DNA from: Herbaspirillum rhizosphaerae
GTDB taxonomy: Bacteria; Pseudomonadota; Gammaproteobacteria; Burkholderiales; Burkholderiaceae_D
Assembly: GCF_001189965.1 (NCBI RefSeq)
Contig: NZ_LFLU01000012.1
Span: 1-64,000, forward strand
Length of the DNA: 64,000 bases
Reading direction: 5' to 3'
Both the position numbers and the translations under genes were made by a program. The notes under the pieces are model-generated. The model was given only the letters and a program-made list of their open reading frames with translations, was not told where the DNA came from and ran no database searches. Below are positions 27,599 to 36,842 of the stretch, piece after piece. Within the stretch, counting starts at the first letter, position 1, and every line of letters starts with the position of its first letter.

Positions 27599-28813
27599 AT
27601 GAATGCTTCCTCCGCCTGTGATTCTTCCGCCAGCCCCGTCGTCGACAAGGCTGCGCTGCAATTTCCCATTTATCTGGACTATTCGGCGACCACACCGGTC
27701 GATCCGGCGGTGGCCGTCAAAATGTGCGCCTACCTGACCGAGAAATTCGGCAATCCGGCCAGCAGTTCGCACTCTTTCGGCTGGGAAGCGAAGGCAGCGG
27801 TGGAAAAGGCGCGCAAGCAGGTTGCCGCACTGGTGGGCGCGAAGGCGGCGGAGATCGTGTGGACTTCCGGCGCCACCGAATCCAACAACCTGGCGCTCAA
27901 AGGCGCCGCGCACGTCCTGCGCGAAGCCGGCCGCGGCAAGCATCTGATTACGGTCGCCACCGAACACAAGGCGGTGCTGGACACCATGCACACGCTGGAG
28001 CGTGCCGGCTTCGACGTGACTTTCCTGCAGCCGCAATCCAACGGCCTGATCACGGTCGAGCAATTCAAGGCGGCACTGCGCCCGGACACCATCCTGGCGT
28101 CGGTCATGATGGTCAACAATGAAATCGGCGTGATCCAGCCGATCGCGGAGCTGGGCGAGATCTGCGCCGGGCGCGGCATCGTCTTCCACGTCGACGCCGT
28201 GCAAGCGGTCGGCAAGATCGCCATCGACCTGCAGACGCTGAAAGTCGACCTGATGTCCTTCAGCGCGCACAAGATCTACGGCCCCAAGGGGATCGGCGCC
28301 CTGTTCGTACGCCACAATCCCGAACTGAAACTGGAAGCCCAGATCGACGGCGGCGGACACGAGAACGGCATGCGTTCCGGCACGCTGGCGACTCACCAGA
28401 TCGTCGGCATGGGCGAAGCCTTCGCCCTGGCGGCGCAATTGCAGGAAGAAGAAAGCGTGCGCATCCGCGCCTTGCGCGACCGCCTGTGGAACGGCTTGCG
28501 GGTATTGCCCGGCGTGGTCATGAACGGCTGCGAGCAGGCGCGCATTCCGCATAACCTGAATGTGAGTTTCGATCTGGGTGGAGAAGTATCGGTGGCGGGA
28601 CAACTGCTGGACATCGCCGTGTCGGCGGGCTCGGCCTGCAACTCGGCCAATGCGGCGCCATCCTACGTGCTGTCGGCAATCGGCCGCCCGGATGCGCTGG
28701 CGCGCAGTGCAATTCGTTTTTCCTTGGGACGTTATACGACGGCAGCGGAAATCGACTACACCATCGAGACCTTGCGGCAGCTGCTGCAGAACCAGACTGC
28801 CGCCACGCACTGA
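27599..28813 (+). CDS. Cysteine desulfurase (NifS/IscS class V aminotransferase)
   Basis: 404-residue PLP enzyme that takes sulfur from cysteine as an enzyme-bound persulfide. The PLP lysine is Lys225 in [10 protein letters not shown] and the catalytic cysteine is Cys347 in [10 protein letters not shown], within the long mobile loop of group I (IscS/NifS) enzymes. [10 protein letters not shown] and [10 protein letters not shown] are family motifs. It has a roughly 20-residue N-terminal extension compared with IscS. No iscU, iscA, hscA or sufE gene is beside it, so it is not the housekeeping isc copy. It is divergent from the LysR/monooxygenase/peptide-importer unit and could support lipoyl or sulfur metabolism there (inference). 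Confidence 0.88.
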   Translation: MNASSACDSSASPVVDKAALQFPIYLDYSATTPVDPAVAVKMCAYLTEKFGNPASSSHSFGWEAKAAVEKARKQVAALVGAKAAEIVWTSGATESNNLALKGAAHVLREAGRGKHLITVATEHKAVLDTMHTLERAGFDVTFLQPQSNGLITVEQFKAALRPDTILASVMMVNNEIGVIQPIAELGEICAGRGIVFHVDAVQAVGKIAIDLQTLKVDLMSFSAHKIYGPKGIGALFVRHNPELKLEAQIDGGGHENGMRSGTLATHQIVGMGEAFALAAQLQEEESVRIRALRDRLWNGLRVLPGVVMNGCEQARIPHNLNVSFDLGGEVSVAGQLLDIAVSAGSACNSANAAPSYVLSAIGRPDALARSAIRFSLGRYTTAAEIDYTIETLRQLLQNQTAATH

Positions 28814-28938
28814 GCCGCCGTCCGGTCGGCGCTCCATCGGCCATTCATCAGTTATCAATCAACAACAATGCGGGCCCTTGCGGCCTGCATGACCCTGCCT
28901 CGTCCGCAACGCAGTAAAACCCGTGCAGCGCCTTGGCG

Positions 28939-29487
28939 TTACTGAGGAATTGCGCTGGCGCTCGTTGCCGTCGCTTCTTCGCTCTGGCGCTTGCTCACGG
29001 CAGCGAAATGCTCGGCATATTCGGCCCGGCGCGCCTGATCCGATTCGATCAGCATCTGATAGCGCGTCTCCGACACGCGCTGCTGCAACACGGCGGAATA
29101 GCGCTCACGCTGCAACCATTCGATGATCACCGATGCCAGCATGACGATCGTACCGTAGACCACGATCAGGAAAATGTCCTTGCTGCCCAGTCCGTCCATC
29201 ATGAAATACGGCTTGCGGAAGAAAAACAGCGCCGTCGGGATACTGACAATGAGCAGGATCAGCGACTGCACGTAGCCGAACAGATAGCTCATCACGATGC
29301 AATTGAGCGCAAAGAACAGCATCGACATCGATTCATCGACGACCGGGCTCAGGACGTAACGCATCCCGAACGCAACCAGAAAGCCGAACATGCACACCAG
29401 TGTGGGATTGAGATTGACTGCCTTCCAGCGCTTCGCATTTCGCAATTTGATGAAGTTCACGAGAAGCTCCTTATTCATCATGGTCAT
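28939..29487 (-). CDS. Membrane protein with DUF4118-like four-helix region
   Basis: 182-residue protein with about four TM helices (roughly 28-47, 53-70, 72-90, 104-123) resembling the KdpD-type DUF4118 membrane sensor module, then a charged helical tail that is probably coiled coil (ERYSAVLQQRVSETRYQML). No kinase or GGDEF output domain follows. The start overlaps the upstream hydrolase stop by ATGA, so the two are translationally coupled. Function unknown. Confidence 0.65.
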   Translation of the reverse strand: MTMMNKELLVNFIKLRNAKRWKAVNLNPTLVCMFGFLVAFGMRYVLSPVVDESMSMLFFALNCIVMSYLFGYVQSLILLIVSIPTALFFFRKPYFMMDGLGSKDIFLIVVYGTIVMLASVIIEWLQRERYSAVLQQRVSETRYQMLIESDQARRAEYAEHFAAVSKRQSEEATATSASAIPQ

Positions 29488-30383
29488 GATGCGGATACCG
29501 TTCTGCGGTCTTTCAGCGGCGAGTTGTGCAAGAGATACTTGAGCGAAATGTCGTTGCTGTGCATGTCGATATTACGCTTGATGAACTGCACCGCCTCGTT
29601 GGTCACGATCTCGCGCTCGTTGTCGACGGTGATGATATGGTAGCAGTCGCCCAGCCAGATGACTTTGCGGACTTCCGACTTGATGTTTTCCAGGATCATC
29701 TCGGCGTTGAGCGGCGCAGCGGTTTCGTCGTCGATGGAGTGAATCACCAGCGTGCTGGCGCGCACCAGCGGCAAGGATTGGCGCACATAGGCCATCAGCT
29801 TTTGCGCGGCCCACAGATGGCGCGCCGGGATCGCTGCAGCGCCGACCGCCGCTACGCCGTCTTTTTTGAGAGCATTGGCCACGCGGCGGCGCATTTCGAA
29901 GTTCTTGATGCCGTAGGGATCGCTTTCCTTGTACGTCCAGTTGCGATAACCGAGCATGTACGGCAGGTTCATCCAGCGGTGATACCAGGGAATCGACCAG
30001 CCGTCATACTTCAGGACCGGCGACAACAGCACCACGCTCAGGATTTCACGGCTGAAGCTCGCCACCGCCAGCGCCAGCGTCGCGCCCATGCTCAGACCGC
30101 ACAGCGAGACGGTCTTGTGCTCTTCCTTGAGCTTGACGATCTTGCTTTCGACCATCGCGCACCAGTCCATCCAATTGGGCGTGACGGTGGGATCGGTCAA
30201 TGCGGCGGAGTAATTGGGGATCTGCATCTCGACGACGGTGCAGTTGGCTTTTTTCAGAGCTTTGGGAATGGTGCCCAGTTCAAGACTCGAGCCGCACAGT
30301 CCATGCAACAAAATGACGGCATGATCCCGCTGCCGTTCTTGCTGCCTTTCCTGTAAATGTTCGGTGCGTGCGCTCTGGTCCAT
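29484..30383 (-). CDS. Alpha/beta hydrolase (carboxylesterase/S33-like)
   Basis: 299-residue alpha/beta hydrolase. It has an oxyanion-hole HGLCGSS, a nucleophile elbow CGLSMGAT (Ser98 from the chosen start), an acid in HSIDDETAA and a late His in GDCYHIITVD, which complete the triad. No signal peptide was seen. The start is the ATG at 30383; an in-frame TTG three codons upstream is less likely, and neither has a clear ribosome-binding site. Coupling to the four-helix membrane protein suggests a shared role at the membrane, perhaps esterase or lipid hydrolysis. Confidence 0.8.
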   Translation of the reverse strand: MDQSARTEHLQERQQERQRDHAVILLHGLCGSSLELGTIPKALKKANCTVVEMQIPNYSAALTDPTVTPNWMDWCAMVESKIVKLKEEHKTVSLCGLSMGATLALAVASFSREILSVVLLSPVLKYDGWSIPWYHRWMNLPYMLGYRNWTYKESDPYGIKNFEMRRRVANALKKDGVAAVGAAAIPARHLWAAQKLMAYVRQSLPLVRASTLVIHSIDDETAAPLNAEMILENIKSEVRKVIWLGDCYHIITVDNEREIVTNEAVQFIKRNIDMHSNDISLKYLLHNSPLKDRRTVSAS

Positions 30384-30486
30384 GCGATACAAATTTACGA
30401 TGATGTCGAATAGTCAGCATTGTAGACCTCTATTGACATTTCTTCACAGGGATTTGCGAAAGGTTCTCAATAACGACACGGACCGT

Positions 30487-32022
30487 TCACTTTGCCGGAA
30501 GAATGATGGTGGCGATCAAGCCGCCCTGGGGATGATTGCGCAACAACAATTCGCCGCCGTGCGCCTGCACGATATTGCGCGCAATGCCAAGCCCCAGCCC
30601 CATTCCGCCGCTGTTCAGGGTGCGTCCATGCTCCAGTCGCAGATAGGGTTGAAACAGGCTTCCCATGGCGTCCTCCGGTACACCGGGCCCGTGGTCGCGC
30701 AATTCGATCTCGACCATGTCGCCGTCAACACCCGGCGACTGCCTGGTCGCGATTTCCACCTTCTGCCCATAAAACAACGCATTGTCGAACAGGTTGCCGA
30801 TAGCGCGTTTCAAGGCCAGCGGCTTGGCCATGACGCTGATGCCGGACGGTTCGAACGCCACCTCGTGCCCCGCCATGCTGGCATCGCGGATCATCCTCGC
30901 AATCAGTGCATCGAGCCGGACTTCGGTGCGATTTTCGTGGATATCGCTGTCTTTGACCGATTGCAATGCGCCCTTCACCATCATGTCCAGCTCGTCCAGG
31001 TCGTCGTGGAATTCGGTGCGCATGTCGTCGTCGTCGAGCAATTCGGTGCGCAGCTTGAGGCGCGTGATGGGAGTGCGCAAGTCATGCGAAATCGAGACGA
31101 ACAGGCGCTCGCGGTCTTCCAGGTAGCGCTTGATGCGCTCGCGCATGCCGCTGAAGGCGCGCGCGGTCTTGACGAATTCGCGGCTGCCGGTCTCGGGCAG
31201 TTCGGGCACGGTCTCGCCCTTGCCGAAGGCTTCGGCGGCATCCGACAGCGCCGCCAGCGGCCGCGTAGTCCAGCGCACCACCAGAATGCTCAGCAGCAGA
31301 ATCGCCGCCAGCGACAAGCCTTGCAAGACCACGCGATCCAGCGACAGCGGATTGCTGCTGTCGAGGAAATACGGATTGGGCATCAGCGCCGCCAGGTAGA
31401 GCCACTTGCCGGATTCGATCTGCGTCTGGATCACCAGCACCGGCGCCGGATTCGGCTTGATCAGCAGGATGTGCTGCACCCAGCTGTCGGGCAGGTCGCC
31501 GATCTTCAGGCCATCGTCGGACACCGGCAGATTGTCCGGCCAGGCGAAAGCCAGGCGAAACTCCGGCAGAAACGGCAGATCGGACTTCAGCGCTTCTTCA
31601 GCGGATGCGACGGCAATATCCGCCAGCGAATTCCGCGCAATCGGCTGGATCGGCACCAGCGCGGTGTTGGCGTTGACGAAGAAACGCGTGCCGCCCATCT
31701 CGCGCAATTGCTGGATCATGATCGGCCGGTAGTTTGACGGCAGGCTCATGAAATAACGGATCGCCCCCGAAGCGCTGTGCGCCAGATGCTGCGCGGCGAT
31801 ACGGGTTTCCGCCTCGGACTTGGTGCGCAATTGCGCGGCCCAGATCAGGCCGCCGGCCAGTTGCGTCACCAGTACGCCGAAGATCATCACCACCGACAAG
31901 CGGCCCAGCAACGAATTCGGCAGCAGCCAGTCCAGCACCTGCGCCACCGCAGGAAAGTACTGCCGGCGCAAGGCCTTACGTGGCGCCGGCGCCGGTGATA
32001 CGGGAGACGGAACGCCCGACAT
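30487..32022 (-). CDS. Sensor histidine kinase (EnvZ/GtrS-like)
   Basis: 511-residue inner-membrane kinase: TM1 about 42-63, periplasmic domain about 64-230, TM2 about 231-251, HAMP about 252-305, H-box SISHDLRTPITRLKLR with His313, N-box GNLFDNALFYG (409-419), G1 DHGPGVP and G2 GMGLGLGIA. All catalytic elements are intact. It starts 2 bp after the response-regulator stop, in the operon binding protein - regulator - kinase. Its partner operon across the intergenic region encodes an amino-sugar importer, so it probably senses that sugar, perhaps through the cotranscribed binding protein. Confidence 0.88.
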   Translation of the reverse strand: MSGVPSPVSPAPAPRKALRRQYFPAVAQVLDWLLPNSLLGRLSVVMIFGVLVTQLAGGLIWAAQLRTKSEAETRIAAQHLAHSASGAIRYFMSLPSNYRPIMIQQLREMGGTRFFVNANTALVPIQPIARNSLADIAVASAEEALKSDLPFLPEFRLAFAWPDNLPVSDDGLKIGDLPDSWVQHILLIKPNPAPVLVIQTQIESGKWLYLAALMPNPYFLDSSNPLSLDRVVLQGLSLAAILLLSILVVRWTTRPLAALSDAAEAFGKGETVPELPETGSREFVKTARAFSGMRERIKRYLEDRERLFVSISHDLRTPITRLKLRTELLDDDDMRTEFHDDLDELDMMVKGALQSVKDSDIHENRTEVRLDALIARMIRDASMAGHEVAFEPSGISVMAKPLALKRAIGNLFDNALFYGQKVEIATRQSPGVDGDMVEIELRDHGPGVPEDAMGSLFQPYLRLEHGRTLNSGGMGLGLGIARNIVQAHGGELLLRNHPQGGLIATIILPAK

Positions 32023-32024
32023 CG

Positions 32025-32738
32025 TCAGACCGACGCCGCCGTCACGTCGGCCGAAAACACATAGCCTGCGCCGCGCACCGTCTTGATCAGGTGCGGCTGC
32101 TTGCCGCCGTCGTTCAGGCGCAGGCGCAGCTTGCTGATCTGCACGTCAAGCGAACGGTCCAGCGGACCGGAGTCGCGGCCGCGGGTTTCTTCGCTGAGCA
32201 CATTGCGGTCCAGCACGTCGCCCGGATGTTCAACGAAATACTTCAGCAACTGATAATCCATGCCGGTGAGTGCCACCACTTGCCCTTCGCTGTCGAGCAA
32301 GGTGCGTTCCACGGTATCGAGCGTGAAGCCGACGAAGCGGTAGAAGCGCGGCGCGGCGGCGTTGTCGATGCCGGTGCGGCGATGGATGGCCTTGATGCGC
32401 GCCAGCAGTTCGCGCGGGCTGTAGGGCTTGGCGATGTAGTCGTCGGCGCCCAGCTCCAGGCCGACCACGCGGTCGGTTTCGTCCGAGCTGGCGGTCAGCA
32501 TGATGATCGGCACATTCGATTTGCGCCGCACGATCTTGCACAGCGCAAAGCCGTCGGTGTCCGGCAGCATGACGTCGAGGATCACCAGCGACAATTCGTC
32601 GGCGTAGCGCTGGAACTCGGCCAGGAAGGCTTCGCCGTTATGCGCCAGGCGCACTTCGTACTGGTTCTTCTCCAGATAGGTTTTCAGGAGTGTCCGGGTT
32701 TTCTGGTCGTCGTCGACGATGAGGATTTTGCGGGTCAT
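32025..32738 (-). CDS. OmpR-family response regulator
   Basis: 237-residue regulator. The receiver domain has Asp10/Asp11, phospho-acceptor Asp55 (VILDVMLP), Thr82 and Lys104. The C-terminal winged-helix domain (about 140-232) includes DVQISKLRLRLN and IKTVRGAGYVF. It lies between the binding protein (21 bp gap) and the kinase (2 bp gap). Candidate sites are the TGTAA direct repeats at 34212-34336, since OmpR-type regulators bind direct repeats about one helical turn apart. Confidence 0.9.
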   Translation of the reverse strand: MTRKILIVDDDQKTRTLLKTYLEKNQYEVRLAHNGEAFLAEFQRYADELSLVILDVMLPDTDGFALCKIVRRKSNVPIIMLTASSDETDRVVGLELGADDYIAKPYSPRELLARIKAIHRRTGIDNAAAPRFYRFVGFTLDTVERTLLDSEGQVVALTGMDYQLLKYFVEHPGDVLDRNVLSEETRGRDSGPLDRSLDVQISKLRLRLNDGGKQPHLIKTVRGAGYVFSADVTAASV

Positions 32739-32759
32739 TGTTTCGCTTGTTTCGATTGC

Positions 32760-34124
32760 CTATTCCACTTTGCCGGTGCGCGACAGCGCCCGTGCGATGG
32801 CGGCCAGCTTGCGCTGCACCTCGGCTTCGGGCATCTGGTCGTCGACAAAGAATCGCCGCAGTTCGGCGACGATGGCGTCCTTGGTGGTTTCATCGGTCGC
32901 CATGCGGTGCACCAGGCTCGGCGCCTGAAACGCCGCGCCCTTGCCGAACGTGCGCCACGAATTGAGCGAGCAGCTGTCCATCTTGCTGGTGTCCGGCGCC
33001 CGCCACACGGGGATCGCGCCTTTGAATTTATTGTAGTCGGATTGCACCGCCGGCGACATCGCAATTTGCGCCAGCACTTCCTGCGCCGGCTGGTGCGAAT
33101 AATCGTCGGCGAACATCGCCAGCGTATCGATGCTATATAAATGGTAATCGGCCGTTCCCGGCACGGCGGCGCAACCGAATTGCTGATCGGCGTTCAGGCC
33201 CCAGGCGTTGAAGTCCCCCTTGGCCCAGTCGCCCATGACGAACATGCCGGCCTCGCCGTCGGCCAGTTGATGCGCCACTTCAGTCCACGGACGTTCCTTC
33301 ACCGGCAGCTGCATGACCTGCTTGAGGCTGCGCAAACGTTTCAAGGCATGCAGCAGGCGCGCATCGGCGAAGGCGCGCGGGCTGAGGTCGACGAACAATT
33401 CACGGTAATACGCCGGTCCGCTTTCCGCCAGCACCAGCGTCTCGAACAGGGTGGCGACCTGCCAGGATTCGCTGCTCTGCGCCAGCGGCGTGATGCCGGC
33501 CTGCTTCAGCTTGACGGCAACCTGTTCGAACTCGTCCCACGTGCGCGGCGCGCGCAAGCCAAGCCGGTTGAAAATCGCGATGTTGTAATAGAGGTTATTA
33601 ATGCGATGGATGCCCAGCGGCGCGGCGACGACGTGGCCGTGATTGTTCAGCAGCGACCACGCGGTCGGGAACAACAGCTTTTGCCAGTTGCCCTGGACAG
33701 CCACGTTGTCCAACTCCAGCAGCAGACCGAGATCGGCCCACTCGCCGAAGATCACGCCGTTGAGCTGCGTCACTTCCGGCGCATGCCCGGCCAGCACCAT
33801 GCTCTTCAAGACCTTGCCGGCGCCGATGCCGGCGCCGCCCGGAATGGCGAAGTCGCGCCACTGGATATTCTGTTCAGCCAGCTTATTGATCAGCACGCCG
33901 ACGGCCTTGCGTTCGCCGGCGGATGTCCACCAGTGCAGCACTTGCAGCGAGGGGCCGGTGTTGCCGGCGGCAGATGCAACAGATGCAACAGATGCGGCGG
34001 GCGTGGCGGGCGCGACAGGCGGCGCAGCAAAAGCCGGCGACAGCAATGCCAGCGCCAGGACGTAGACGACGCCCGCCGCGCGCAGCTTTACCTCTCCGAT
34101 CATGAGCCTTGTCATTTTTTTCAT
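32760..34124 (-). CDS. Extra sugar ABC substrate-binding protein in a two-component operon
   Basis: 454-residue family 1 (MalE/UgpB-like) binding protein with a signal peptide (about 1-34, ending SPAFAA) and then a low-complexity Ala/Val/Ser linker. LQVLHWWTSAGERKA and MFVMGDWAKGDFNAWG are typical of sugar-binding members. It has no permease of its own strand; it is the first gene of the regulator/kinase operon and faces a complete importer that has its own binding protein. It may deliver sugar to that importer or act as the periplasmic sensor arm of the kinase. ATG at 34124 is chosen over an upstream in-frame GTG because it begins the basic signal-peptide segment. Confidence 0.85.
   Translation of the reverse strand: MKKMTRLMIGEVKLRAAGVVYVLALALLSPAFAAPPVAPATPAASVASVASAAGNTGPSLQVLHWWTSAGERKAVGVLINKLAEQNIQWRDFAIPGGAGIGAGKVLKSMVLAGHAPEVTQLNGVIFGEWADLGLLLELDNVAVQGNWQKLLFPTAWSLLNNHGHVVAAPLGIHRINNLYYNIAIFNRLGLRAPRTWDEFEQVAVKLKQAGITPLAQSSESWQVATLFETLVLAESGPAYYRELFVDLSPRAFADARLLHALKRLRSLKQVMQLPVKERPWTEVAHQLADGEAGMFVMGDWAKGDFNAWGLNADQQFGCAAVPGTADYHLYSIDTLAMFADDYSHQPAQEVLAQIAMSPAVQSDYNKFKGAIPVWRAPDTSKMDSCSLNSWRTFGKGAAFQAPSLVHRMATDETTKDAIVAELRRFFVDDQMPEAEVQRKLAAIARALSRTGKVE
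33971..33997. repeat. Three 9-bp tandem repeats inside binding-protein gene
   Basis: CAGATGCAA, CAGATGCAA and CAGATGCGG follow one another and encode part of the Ala-Ser-Val linker between the signal peptide and the mature domain of the binding protein. In-frame repeat slippage would change only linker length. Confidence 0.7.
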
Positions 34125-34537
34125 TGTGTTTTCTTGCGTCTCCAGAGCGCGTGTGACTATAGCCCAAGTCACCGTCACCACGCGATAAGAACATTAATTG
34201 AATTCTCGTTTTGTAAAGAAATGTAATGTTTTATTGAGTTATCTGTTTACCGCTCCGCTGCCCTTACACAGCCCCTTCCCACATCGCCATTGGCGCCATC
34301 CAAAAATGCACCGATTGCTCTGTAAATATATGTAATCGGCAGCTGTTGTCATTTTTATCATTACCCAATTAAATCAATCACTTAACAAGCAATTCCCACG
34401 CCAATCACAAATACTCGCATCACATATTCTCCGGTGCTACTGTCGCGTCGCTGGCTCTGCAATTGCGGACTTTTTTGGGGAAGCTCAGAGCGGCCAACTC
34501 CCACCATCAATGCAAGAACACCATTAGGAGACCTTTG
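34125..34537. promoter_or_regulatory. Divergent control region with paired TGTAA direct repeats
   Basis: 413 bp, AT-rich in its middle, between the sensor operon and the amino-sugar operon. TGTAAAGAAATGTAAT (34212-34227) and TGTAAATATATGTAAT (34321-34336) each hold two TGTAA units spaced 10 bp start to start, and the two boxes are 109 bp apart. This spacing suits an OmpR-type response regulator dimer, and the adjacent regulator is the natural candidate (inference). No gene lies in the interval. Confidence 0.55.
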
Positions 34538-35809
34538 ATGCAAACTGTTAAAAAAGCCCTCGCTCTCGCCACCCTCAGCAGCGCCGTGCTGCTCGCACTG
34601 GCAGGCGGCAACGCGCAGGCCGGCACGCTGACCATTGAAAGCTGGCGCGTCGACGATCTGGCCCTCTGGGAAAACGTCCTGATCCCGGCCTTCCAGAAAA
34701 AGAATCCCGGCATCACCGTCAAATTCTCGCCGACCGCACCGACCGAATACGACTCCAGCCTGACCGCGCGCCTGGCCGGCGGCACCGCAGGCGATCTGGT
34801 CGCCTGCCGTCCATTCGACGTCTCGCTGTCGCTGTACAACAAGGGCCATCTGGAAAAACTCGACGGCAAGCCAGGCATGGAATCCTTCCCGGCATCGTCC
34901 AAGGTGGCGTGGCAGACCGACGACGGCAAGGACACCTTCTGTATGCCGATCGCGTCCGTGATGCACGGCTTCCTGTACAACCAGAAAATCTTCAAGGAAA
35001 TGAACCTGCAACCGCCAAAGACGGAAGCTGAATTCCTGAAGCTGCTGGAAACCGTCAAGGCCGGCGGCAAGTACACCCCGCTGGTGCTCGGCACTGCCGA
35101 TCAATGGGAAGCGCATCAGGTACTGTTTACCGGCGTAGGCCCCAACTACTGGAAAGGCGAAACCGGCCGCAAGGCGCTGATCGCCGGCAAGGCCAAGTTT
35201 ACCGATCCGCAATTCCTGGCAGCCTGGGAATATGAAGCCAAGCTCGGCAAATACCTGTCCAAGGGCGCATCGGCGCAAACCTACGGCGACAGCCAGAACA
35301 TGTTCGCCCTGGGCCAGGGCGCGGTGTACGCAGCCGGTTCGTGGGACATCGCCTACTTCAACGCCAATGCCAACGCCAAGCTGGAGCTGGGCGTGTTCCC
35401 GCCGCCGGTGCCGAAGGCCGGCGATGCCTGCTACATCTCGGATCACAACGACATCGGCATGGGCGTGAACAAGAAATCCAAGAACAAGGAAGACGCCTAC
35501 AAATTCCTGGCATGGCTGGGTTCGCAAGAATTTGCCGACATCTATACCAACAAGGTCACCGGTTTCTTCTCGCTGTCGAATCACCTGATCTCGGTCAAGG
35601 ATCCGATCGCCAAGCAGATGATCGACTGGCGCAAGTCGTGCTCTTCCACCATCCGCGTCAATTCGCAGATCCTGAACCGCGGCACGCCGAGCATGGAAAA
35701 CGAAATGTGGAACGTCAACGCGCAGGTGTTGAACGGCAAGATGACGCCGAAGGATGCCGCGACCAAAATCCAGACCGGCTTCTCGAAGTGGTACAAGCCG
35801 CAACAATAA
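34538..35809 (+). CDS. Sugar ABC substrate-binding protein (amino-sugar uptake)
   Basis: 423-residue family 1 binding protein with a signal peptide (about 1-28, ending GGNAQA). Recognisable stretches are LTIESWRVDDLALWENVLIP, GDLVACRPFD and AAGSWDIAYFN. AGGAG lies 8 bp before the ATG at 34538. It is the first gene of the importer-kinase-nagA-deaminase operon, so N-acetylglucosamine or a related amino sugar/chitooligosaccharide is the probable ligand (from context, not from binding residues). Confidence 0.88.
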   Translation: MQTVKKALALATLSSAVLLALAGGNAQAGTLTIESWRVDDLALWENVLIPAFQKKNPGITVKFSPTAPTEYDSSLTARLAGGTAGDLVACRPFDVSLSLYNKGHLEKLDGKPGMESFPASSKVAWQTDDGKDTFCMPIASVMHGFLYNQKIFKEMNLQPPKTEAEFLKLLETVKAGGKYTPLVLGTADQWEAHQVLFTGVGPNYWKGETGRKALIAGKAKFTDPQFLAAWEYEAKLGKYLSKGASAQTYGDSQNMFALGQGAVYAAGSWDIAYFNANANAKLELGVFPPPVPKAGDACYISDHNDIGMGVNKKSKNKEDAYKFLAWLGSQEFADIYTNKVTGFFSLSNHLISVKDPIAKQMIDWRKSCSSTIRVNSQILNRGTPSMENEMWNVNAQVLNGKMTPKDAATKIQTGFSKWYKPQQ

Positions 35810-35918
35810 TAAAAAACAGTAGCACCGTGTAGCGATCCCGGCGCAGTTCAATCTGCGCCGGTTGTTCCCTGCCCGTAGTCTCAACTCAAGTCTTTCAGTC
35901 TTCACTTCCGGAGTCATA

Positions 35919-36833
35919 GTGAAAACAGCTCGTCCGTGGCACATCGTCGTCTTCCTGGCGCCGGCGGTCATCATCTATTCCATGTTCAGCGCGCTGCCCC
36001 TGCTCGATACGCTGCGCCTGGGCTTTTACAGCATCAGCGACGCCGGCGTGCACAGTTTCGTCGGCCTCGACAACTATCGCACCATCCTGTTCGATTCGGA
36101 CTGGTCGACGGCGTTCTGGAACGCCATGTGGAACAACGTCAAGTTCTTCTGCATCCACATGCTGCTGCAAAACCCGATCGGCCTGCTGCTGGCGACCCTG
36201 TTCAGCCTCAAGGGCCTGCGCGGTGCGCGCACCTACCGCACGTTGATTTTCTTGCCGACCCTGTTGTCGGTGGTGATCATCGGCTTCATCTGGCAACTGA
36301 TCATCTCACCCTTGTGGGGCGTCGGTGAAAAGCTCATGACGCTGGTCGGCCTGGGCGACTACTTCGCGCCCTTTCTCGGCCAGGAATCCACCGCGCTGTT
36401 CACGCTCTCGCTGATCTCGGTATGGCAATACATCGGCATCCCGATGATGCTGATCTACGCCGCCCTGCTGGCCGTGCCGGAAGAAGTCCTGGAAGCGGCC
36501 TATGCCGAAGGCGCCGGCCCCATGCGCATCTTCTGGCAGATCAAGCTGCCGCTGATCTGGCCGACCCTGGGGCTGGTCACGATTCTGACCTTCGTCGCCA
36601 ACTTCAATGCCTTCGACCTGATCTATTCGGTCAAGGGCGCGCTGGCCGGGCCGAATTATTCGAGCGACCTGCTCGGCACCTTCTTCTACCGCACCTTCTT
36701 CGGCTACCAGGCGCAGGTCGGCAGCCCGACCATGGGCGCGGCGGTGGCGACGCTGATGTTCCTGGTGATCCTGGCCGGCGTCGGTACGTATTTTTATCTG
36801 GTGCAGCGCAAGCTGACCCGTTACGAGCTTTAA
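35919..36833 (+). CDS. Sugar ABC transporter permease (MalF/UgpA-like)
   Basis: 304-residue inner-membrane permease with six TM helices. The EAA coupling loop is VLEAAYAEGAGPMRIFWQIKLP. The start is GTG at 35919, preceded by GGAG at 7 bp; the frame is open to 35862, but that part overlaps the post-binding-protein leader. It is 109 bp after the binding protein and 9 bp before the second permease. Confidence 0.88.
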   Translation: MKTARPWHIVVFLAPAVIIYSMFSALPLLDTLRLGFYSISDAGVHSFVGLDNYRTILFDSDWSTAFWNAMWNNVKFFCIHMLLQNPIGLLLATLFSLKGLRGARTYRTLIFLPTLLSVVIIGFIWQLIISPLWGVGEKLMTLVGLGDYFAPFLGQESTALFTLSLISVWQYIGIPMMLIYAALLAVPEEVLEAAYAEGAGPMRIFWQIKLPLIWPTLGLVTILTFVANFNAFDLIYSVKGALAGPNYSSDLLGTFFYRTFFGYQAQVGSPTMGAAVATLMFLVILAGVGTYFYLVQRKLTRYEL

Positions 36834-36842
36834 GGACACGCG

